Origin: an uncultured Alphaproteobacteria bacterium | GTDB lineage: Bacteria; Pseudomonadota; Alphaproteobacteria; HIMB59 | Direction: 5' to 3' | Length of the DNA stretch: 57,183 nucleotides | NCBI GenBank assembly: GCA_902591315.1 | Contig: CACJAI010000006.1 | Coordinates: forward strand, 1-57,183 | Part shown: one piece after another, positions 51,995-57,183 of the stretch | Numbering within the stretch: the stretch's first letter is position 1 | How the letters are laid out: each line of letters opens with the position of its first letter | The notes under the pieces: generated by a model | Seen by the model: the letters and a program-made list of their open reading frames with translations, nothing else | Databases searched by the model: none | What the model was told of the DNA's origin: nothing | Translations under genes and position numbers: made by a program

Positions 51995-52805
51995 CTTTTA
52001 AATCGATTGATAATTTATAAAAATCATTTCTTGATATTTTATACTTACTTTTAAGCTGTTGATAAGCCTTTTTTACACCTACCCCTCTAATTATCTTCTT
52101 AATCTCTTTAAAATCGAAATCTTTAATCTTGTTAGTCTCTTTTTCAATGCTAACTGCTAAAACTAACTCACCTTTAATTCCAGAGTAATTAAAATCTTCA
52201 TAATTTTTGTAATCTATATAAATTCTCTCCTCATATAATTTTGTCAGTTCTTTAAGTATTACAATTTCAAATGTTTCCGAAATAGAGGCAATAGCATAAA
52301 CGTCCTTACGTAATTGTTGTTTAGTTGAGTAAATAATTAAATTATTTATTTTATTCTCTAAGAGAGTTTTTTCTTTATGTTCTTTTTTTTTGGGAAGAAA
52401 ACCAATAAAGGTAAATTTTTTTTTATTTAAAAAACCACTCAGTTGAATACCTGAGATTAAGGCGCTAGCACCAGGTATTGAATATACATGTACCTGATTT
52501 TCAAACAAAAAATTTATTAATTGGTTTCCAGGATCGGATATAAGTGGAGAACCAGAGTCTGATATCAATGATATCACTTGATTAGATTTTAATAATTTAT
52601 ATATGTAATCTTTCTTTTTGTTAAAGTCATGATCAGTGTACTTAGACAATGATGTTTTGATATCATATCTTTTCAAAAGCTTTTTACTATTAGTGGTGTT
52701 CTCACATAAAATTAAATTAGAATTTTTTAAAATATTTATAGCTCTTAATGTGATATCATCTAAATTTCCTATGGGAGTTGAAACTAAATAGAGACCCGGG
52801 TTCAT
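51987..52805 (-). CDS. rsmI: 16S rRNA (cytidine-1402-2'-O)-methyltransferase
   Basis: Methylates the ribose of C1402 in the 16S decoding centre. Tetrapyrrole-methylase fold of 272 residues: LYLVSTPIGNLDDITLRAI, then VISLISDSGSPLISDPGNQLI and SIPGASALISGIQLSG, typical of the family. The C-terminal part has VILKELTKLYEERIY. Its start ATG is just one base from that of the divergent PBP-activator gene, so the two promoters must lie inside each other's coding regions. Confidence 0.95.
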   Translation of the reverse strand: MNPGLYLVSTPIGNLDDITLRAINILKNSNLILCENTTNSKKLLKRYDIKTSLSKYTDHDFNKKKDYIYKLLKSNQVISLISDSGSPLISDPGNQLINFLFENQVHVYSIPGASALISGIQLSGFLNKKKFTFIGFLPKKKEHKEKTLLENKINNLIIYSTKQQLRKDVYAIASISETFEIVILKELTKLYEERIYIDYKNYEDFNYSGIKGELVLAVSIEKETNKIKDFDFKEIKKIIRGVGVKKAYQQLKSKYKISRNDFYKLSIDLKDD

Positions 52806-52806
52806 T

Positions 52807-53883
52807 ATGATTTTATTTAAAAATATAATTATATTACTTACATTAATATCATTTTTTAGTTGTGCCCCAACAACAATCGAGAAAACAAAGCCGATTGAAA
52901 AAGCACCAGAAAAAGTTGAAGAGATAGAAATTGTTGAAGAGAAAGAGGAGGAAATAGAGAAAGTTGATACAACAAAGAAGCCATCAAAACCCGAAGATAA
53001 AATAATTGATTTTAATAATATCGATAAAATAATTGTTTTTTTATCAGACGATAAAATTTTAACATCCTTGTTTTATGATGTTTTTATAAAAGAAATCGAT
53101 AACTTTCCTGATATCAAAAAAATAGAATTTATCTATTCAATTGATGAAATACAAAACTCAATCAACAATTCTCTCATTATAGGCCCCACTAATTCAAAAG
53201 ATTTGTTCGACTTGCCAAATAAACTTGGTGAAAATACATTCACAATTTCTTTATCAAATGACTTATCTGTTATGAATAAGTATGCAGATAATGAAATTAT
53301 TTTCGTATTTAGCAGCCCTTACCAACACGTTGAAATACTAGGGGATTATATTAATTCATCAAACTCACTTGGTGTATTATACAAACAAAACGAATATGGA
53401 TTAAAATTATTTGAATATTTTAAAGATACCTACCCATTAAAATATATTAAATCATCTCCATTTGGAGACAGCGCAGTAGATTTGGAATTATCTGTGAAGT
53501 TGATGGGGAACTTAAATACATATGACAACATAATTATTTTTGATGATACATTTAGCTATAAAGATTTAGTGGGATATTTGGCAACAGAGGACGGAACCTA
53601 TCCTCTTGATAGAACATTCCTGATTGACAATTTTTTAGAGCAAAGAAAGAATTTAGAAAATTATTATAAGCCTATTAATCGGACTTTCTTGCAAAATATA
53701 GATTTGACTAACATGGATGAACCACATCGGGAATTCTTCTTCAAGATCTCAGTAAAGATATCACTTACAATTGCTAATCAAATTCTAAAAAATAATTTTT
53801 TACCAAGCGCTATTGATCATCAGGATTTTGGAAGATTGCCGTTAGAAAATATGATGATTAATTATCCTGTAATATTTGATTAG
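52807..53883 (+). CDS. Penicillin-binding-protein activator, LpoA-like lipoprotein
   Basis: A 358-residue lipoprotein (signal ILLTLISFFSC, Cys19) with a Pro/Glu/Lys-rich linker (about residues 22-62) and a C-terminal domain of the periplasmic-binding-protein type. Marks are NNSLIIGPTNSKDLFDL, NTFTISLSNDLSVMN, SSPYQHVEILGDYI and IFDDTFSYKDLVGYLA. This matches alphaproteobacterial LpoA-like activators located beside rsmI. LpoA proper stimulates PBP1a from the outer membrane. The N-terminal TPR domain of gammaproteobacterial LpoA is missing. It overlaps convergent rdgB by 26 bases. Confidence 0.78.
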   Translation: MILFKNIIILLTLISFFSCAPTTIEKTKPIEKAPEKVEEIEIVEEKEEEIEKVDTTKKPSKPEDKIIDFNNIDKIIVFLSDDKILTSLFYDVFIKEIDNFPDIKKIEFIYSIDEIQNSINNSLIIGPTNSKDLFDLPNKLGENTFTISLSNDLSVMNKYADNEIIFVFSSPYQHVEILGDYINSSNSLGVLYKQNEYGLKLFEYFKDTYPLKYIKSSPFGDSAVDLELSVKLMGNLNTYDNIIIFDDTFSYKDLVGYLATEDGTYPLDRTFLIDNFLEQRKNLENYYKPINRTFLQNIDLTNMDEPHREFFFKISVKISLTIANQILKNNFLPSAIDHQDFGRLPLENMMINYPVIFD

Positions 53884-54457
53884 ATAATTTTTTAAAAGCT
53901 TTATACCTGTGAGAGTTTAATAATTTTTGCCTCTCATTCATTTCAGCGAATGTCTTATTGTTATCTCTAGGAATAAAATATGGATCGTAACCAAAACCAC
54001 CGTTGCCTCTCTTATCTTTTATTATAAAGCCAGGTATGGATCCTGATGCCTTATATTTTTGGTTTTTTCCTAAAACGCAAATAGAACAAATAAAAGTTGC
54101 ATCAACATAACTTAAATTCTCAAATTTGCTAAAAATAAAATCTATAACCTTTTGCTCCCCACCTAATTTTTTTGCCTCTCTTGCAGTTTTTATTCCTGGG
54201 TAGTTATTTAATTTATTTACAACAAAACCACTATCATCACATAGTACAAGTGTATTTGTTTTATCTAAAAAATATTTCGATTTAATTTCACAATTTTCTT
54301 CAAAAGTTTCACCATTTTCAGTAGGTTCACCAATATTGTTAAATTTATTTAGATTTAAAACTTCATATTCACTAAATAGATCGAAGTGCTTTATATAAAA
54401 AATAAATTCTTTTAATTTTCCAGTATTACTAGTGCCAAGTAATAAATTATTTTTCAA
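53858..54457 (-). CDS. rdgB: XTP/dITP diphosphatase RdgB
   Basis: House-cleaning pyrophosphatase removing ITP, XTP and dITP. The opening LLLGTSNTGKLKEFIFYI, then GETFEENCEIKSKYF, VLCDDSGFVVNKLNNYPGI and GNGGFGYDPYFIP mark the active site, followed by TFAEMNERQKLLNSHR. The frame reaches ATG 54502, but TTG 54457 gives the usual LKNNLLLGTSN start, leaving an 11-base overlap with rph rather than 56. About 199 residues. Confidence 0.94.
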   Translation of the reverse strand: MKNNLLLGTSNTGKLKEFIFYIKHFDLFSEYEVLNLNKFNNIGEPTENGETFEENCEIKSKYFLDKTNTLVLCDDSGFVVNKLNNYPGIKTAREAKKLGGEQKVIDFIFSKFENLSYVDATFICSICVLGKNQKYKASGSIPGFIIKDKRGNGGFGYDPYFIPRDNNKTFAEMNERQKLLNSHRYKAFKKLSNQILQDN

Positions 54458-55172
54458 TTGCCAAGTTTTGAATATTGAAAATTTCTGGCATCGATCCCTC
54501 AACTAGTTCTATAAAACTCATAATAGTTTTCTTGCTAAATTTAGCCTCTTCACCAGTAGATTGAAACTCAATAAATTGACCATCATTTGCCATTACCACA
54601 TTGCAATCTACTTCAGCACTCGAGTCTTCAATATAATTTAAATCTATGCATGATGTTCCTTTAACAACACCAACCGATATTGCTGCAACTTGATTTACTA
54701 TAATTGCCTTTGATAAATTAAATTTATTTTTGAACTCATTAATTGATCGAACAAGACTAACGTATCCGCCAATGATAGATGCTGTCCTTGTTCCTCCATC
54801 AGCACTAATCACGTCACAATCAATCTTGATAGTTTTTTCGCCAAGTATATCTAAATTAACAGCACACCTTAAACTTCTTCCAATAAGTCTCTGAATTTCT
54901 TGTGTTCTTCCAGATTGCCTACCTTTGGCTGCCTCTCTGTCCATTCTTTCAGATGTAGAAGAAGGTAACATACCATATTCTGCAGTTAACCAACCTTTTC
55001 CAGAATTTCTTAAAAAACCAGGAACTCTATCTTCAATAATTGCTGAGCAACAAACATGAGTGTTTCCTAATTTAACTAAACATGATGATTGATTATTTGG
55101 TTGAAAGCCTGGAATTATTTCTAAATTTCTAATTTTAGAGAGTTCTCTATCATTTCTTGTATATCCAGACAT
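54447..55172 (-). CDS. rph: Ribonuclease PH
   Basis: Phosphorolytic 3'-end exonuclease that trims tRNA precursors. The 241-residue protein has CLVKLGNTHVCCSAIIED, GWLTAEYGMLPSST, DREAAKGRQSGRTQEIQRLIGRS, DCDVISADGGTRTASI and AAISVGVVKG, then VMANDGQFIEFQSTGEEA. All motifs for phosphate and RNA binding are present. It precedes rdgB and diverges from hrcA with a 41-base spacer, a classical alphaproteobacterial arrangement. Confidence 0.96.
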   Translation of the reverse strand: MSGYTRNDRELSKIRNLEIIPGFQPNNQSSCLVKLGNTHVCCSAIIEDRVPGFLRNSGKGWLTAEYGMLPSSTSERMDREAAKGRQSGRTQEIQRLIGRSLRCAVNLDILGEKTIKIDCDVISADGGTRTASIIGGYVSLVRSINEFKNKFNLSKAIIVNQVAAISVGVVKGTSCIDLNYIEDSSAEVDCNVVMANDGQFIEFQSTGEEAKFSKKTIMSFIELVEGSMPEIFNIQNLAIEK

Positions 55173-55213
55173 TTATGTTTTATTATTTTAAATTATAAGA
55201 TTAATTAAGATTA

Positions 55214-56236
55214 ATGAATAAAAAAATTACTGATATTGGAGCAAGATCAAAACTAATATTCAAGTCACTTGTTGAAAGTTACTTGAAAACAGGCGAGCCT
55301 ATGGGCTCCAAAGCACTTAGTTCAAAAATTGCTTATAAACTCTCACCAGCCACAATAAGAAATGTTTTAAACGAAATAAATTTTCAGGGGCTAATACAAA
55401 AAGGTCATTTCTCTGCAGGCAGTATACCAACTGATTTAGGTTTACAATTTTATACTCATGCACTTTTAGAGCCAGGATCAATTAGTAAAAGTGAAAAAGA
55501 GATTATTGAGAAGTCATCTAAAATGAATAATGTTTTAAATGAACAAGAAATAATCACTAACACTTTAAATGGCCTATCTAAACAAGCGAGTCTTGTTATT
55601 AATAATGAAAAAATAACAAAAATTAAAAAAATCGACTTTCACAAAATTGATAATCATAAGGTAATATTCATTATTGAGCATGAAGATGGGTATACATCAA
55701 ACAGAATAGTAGAAATTGATGAAAATATTCTGACCGAAGATTTAAATAGCATTGGCAACTTTATAAATAAGTTTTCAAAATCTATGACGCCTACAGAAAT
55801 TCAAAATAATATAAAAATTTTTATAAAATCAGCAAGAAATCAAATAACCAACACCTCAAAAAAACTATTGCTGAAAGGAATAAAAATTGAAAAGTCTCAA
55901 AATACAGAAACTTTTTTTGTTAGAGGCCTGCCAAATTTAATTAAGAATAATTTAGAAACAGATTTAGACAGCATAAATGAGCTTTTGAGTGACATTGAAA
56001 CAGGTAAAATGGCAAACAAAATGATTAAGGCCTTGAAAAAATCAAAAGGAGTGCAAATATTTATTGGAAGTAATACAAATTTTTTTAAAAATACAAATTT
56101 ATCTATGATTTTATCAAATTATAAAACTAAAAATGGACTTACTGGTGCTATTGGTGTCATAGGTCCAAAAAGAATTGATTATCAGCGAATTGTTCCTATT
56201 GTGAGTTATATGTCTGAAACAATATCAAAAAAATAA
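55214..56236 (+). CDS. hrcA: Heat-inducible repressor HrcA
   Basis: Repressor of heat-shock operons that binds the CIRCE element. The 340-residue protein has the N-terminal winged helix (ARSKLIFKSLVESYLKTGEP, YKLSPATIRNVLNEINFQG, then KGHFSAGSIPTDLGLQFY) and the C-terminal GAF-like domain, ending ALGIIGPKRIDYQRIV-like residues (here GAIGVIGPKRIDYQRI). No CIRCE site was found near it, grpE or dnaK. It leads the hrcA-grpE unit. Confidence 0.93.
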   Translation: MNKKITDIGARSKLIFKSLVESYLKTGEPMGSKALSSKIAYKLSPATIRNVLNEINFQGLIQKGHFSAGSIPTDLGLQFYTHALLEPGSISKSEKEIIEKSSKMNNVLNEQEIITNTLNGLSKQASLVINNEKITKIKKIDFHKIDNHKVIFIIEHEDGYTSNRIVEIDENILTEDLNSIGNFINKFSKSMTPTEIQNNIKIFIKSARNQITNTSKKLLLKGIKIEKSQNTETFFVRGLPNLIKNNLETDLDSINELLSDIETGKMANKMIKALKKSKGVQIFIGSNTNFFKNTNLSMILSNYKTKNGLTGAIGVIGPKRIDYQRIVPIVSYMSETISKK

Positions 56237-56246
56237 AGGAATTATT

Positions 56247-56873
56247 ATGGAAGAAGATAAGAAATACGAAGATCAAGCCCAACACCAAGAAGAAGATGTT
56301 ACAGAAAATCAAGAAACCACTGAGACTGATGTAGATGAAAATTCAGATACAAATGATGATGAAATCCAAAAACTCAAAGAGGAAATTGAGAGTTTAAAAG
56401 ATCAAAGGTTAAGAGCTGTTGCTGAACTAGAAAACTTTAGAAAAAGGGCAGAAAAAGATCAATCAGATGCACTAAAATACGGTATAGCTAATTTTGCAAA
56501 AGAAATCATTAATATCGGTGATAATATCGAGAGAGCAAAATCAAGTATTTCAGAGGAAGTGAGATCTAATGAAAGCATTAAGTCTGTTGTGGATGGCTTA
56601 GATCTAATTGCACAATCTACAATGGCTACTTTCGAAAAAATTGGCATCAAAAAAATTGAAAGTATAAATCAAAAATTTGATCATAATTTACACCAAGCCA
56701 TGATGGAAATTGAAAAAAATGACTGTGAGCCCGGAACTATTGTTCAAGAACTAATTCCAGGCTACACTTTACATGATAGGTTGCTAAGACCAGCAATGGT
56801 AGGGGTATCAAAAAAATCTCAAGAAAATCAAGACAATAAAGCCATCAAAGAAGAAGAGAAATCAGAAAAGTAA
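56247..56873 (+). CDS. grpE: Nucleotide exchange factor GrpE
   Basis: ADP/ATP exchange factor for DnaK. The 208-residue protein has an acidic N-terminus, a long coiled coil (about residues 40-100, LKDQRLRAVAELENFRKRAE) and the DnaK-binding beta domain FDHNLHQAMMEIEKNDCEPG then VQELIPGYTLHDRLLRPAMV. A Shine-Dalgarno sequence AAGGA precedes the start. The charged tail after residue 193 is low complexity. It is 10 bases after hrcA. Confidence 0.95.
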   Translation: MEEDKKYEDQAQHQEEDVTENQETTETDVDENSDTNDDEIQKLKEEIESLKDQRLRAVAELENFRKRAEKDQSDALKYGIANFAKEIINIGDNIERAKSSISEEVRSNESIKSVVDGLDLIAQSTMATFEKIGIKKIESINQKFDHNLHQAMMEIEKNDCEPGTIVQELIPGYTLHDRLLRPAMVGVSKKSQENQDNKAIKEEEKSEK

Positions 56874-56896
56874 GAAAATTCAATAGTTTTAATGCT

Positions 56897-56925
56897 CTTG
56901 AATTAAGTAAGTATCAACCCATATA
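56897..56925 (+). promoter_or_regulatory. Sigma-32 (RpoH)-type promoter of dnaK
   Basis: CTTGAA (56897-56902), 15 bases of spacer, then CCCATATA (56918-56925) closely fit the heat-shock promoter CTTGAA-N13-17-CCCATNT. Transcription would begin near 56932, leaving a roughly 33-base leader with the AGTAGGT ribosome site. Confidence 0.6.
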
Positions 56926-56964
56926 AATATAAGATTATTTATATTTTAAAGTAGGTAAAACAAA

Positions 56965-57183
56965 ATGGCTAAAGTAATTGGAATTGATTTAGGTACCACA
57001 AACTCTTGTGTTGCAATAATGGATGGAAAGAATCCAAAAGTAATTGAGAATTCTGAGGGTGCTAGAACAACACCTTCTGTTGTAGCTTTTACTGAAAGCG
57101 AAAAACTAATCGGTCAATCTGCAAAAAGACAAGCAGTTACAAACCCTGAAAATACACTTTATGCGGTAAAAAGATTTATTGGT
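56965..57183 (+). CDS. dnaK: Chaperone DnaK, N-terminal part
   Basis: The first 73 codons of Hsp70 before the window ends. [20 protein letters not shown] is the phosphate-1 loop of the actin-like ATPase, followed by [44 protein letters not shown], all standard for DnaK. AGTAGGT precedes the start. A heat-shock-type promoter lies 40-70 bases upstream, and grpE is 91 bases upstream. Confidence 0.98.
   Translation, partial: MAKVIGIDLGTTNSCVAIMDGKNPKVIENSEGARTTPSVVAFTESEKLIGQSAKRQAVTNPENTLYAVKRFIG

Noticed and set aside
56925-56946. AT-only hairpin upstream of dnaK as an RNA thermometer
   Set aside because: It overlaps the proposed promoter -10 and start point, so most of it would not be in the mRNA, and it does not pair with the ribosome site. 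Such repeats arise easily in AT-rich DNA.
1-57183. CRISPR arrays, insertion sequences, rRNA genes
   Set aside because: No regularly spaced repeats, no transposase-like protein and no rRNA-like sequence was seen on either strand.

Overview
The window is a gene-dense, very AT-rich stretch with overlapping genes, few spacers and many TTG/GTG starts. Gene families and gene order are alphaproteobacterial: RpoE-ChrR, a mitofilin/HemY pair beside tsaD, DUF3576-leuS-lptE-parB-parA-rsmG-mnmG-mnmE-rho, maf-aroE-coaE-dnaQ-Tim44-Smr-hslUV, hisBHAF, and rsmI/rph/rdgB/hrcA/grpE/dnaK. Low GC, tiny intergenic gaps and loss of genes from conserved blocks suggest a genome-streamlined marine alphaproteobacterium (SAR11-like or HIMB59-like). 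That placement is inference; there is no rRNA here.

Layout. 0-4 kb: an exported IalB-like protein, an ECF sigma/ChrR-like pair, an aldo-keto reductase-PCD-DUF3429 operon and a Bax-inhibitor-1 protein. 4-14 kb: a DMT transporter, a HemY-N/mitofilin-like pair facing tsaD-EVE-acs, then rsmB-rpe-purH with a MerR-like remnant, a HAD phosphatase and a LysE exporter. 14.3-20.7 kb: an accessory glycan island (several glycosyltransferase-like proteins, a membrane zinc ribbon, an exported polysaccharide-lyase-like protein) ending at tRNA-Gly(GCC). 20.8-31 kb: thioredoxin/CnoX, LON-domain protein, UbiH-like hydroxylase, ftsK, a receiverless OmpR-type protein, lolA, yggS, two divergent sulfotransferase-family genes and a highly expressed-looking porin. 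31-42.7 kb: leuS, lptE, a HolA-position gene, parBA, rsmG, mnmGE, a GDPD and rho. 42.67-42.91 kb: the likely replication origin. 42.9-57.2 kb: maf to dnaQ, Tim44-like, Smr, hslUV, histidine genes, envelope and nucleotide-quality genes, then hrcA-grpE-dnaK (cut by the window edge).

How it fits together. The centre looks like the chromosome's replication and segregation hub. The rho-maf gap has the same neighbours as Caulobacter Cori, transcription diverges from it, and a parS site lies over the mnmG start codon about 3.6 kb away, near parAB. Surface chemistry (glycan island, sulfotransferases, porin, LolA/LptE, PBP activator) is inserted between conserved housekeeping blocks. Proteostasis genes (hslUV, hrcA, grpE, dnaK, CnoX) cluster to the right, with a good sigma-32-type promoter before dnaK. 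Heme genes normally found at two of these loci (hemC/hemD and hemE/hemH) are absent, as are hisE, secB and yraN from their usual places.
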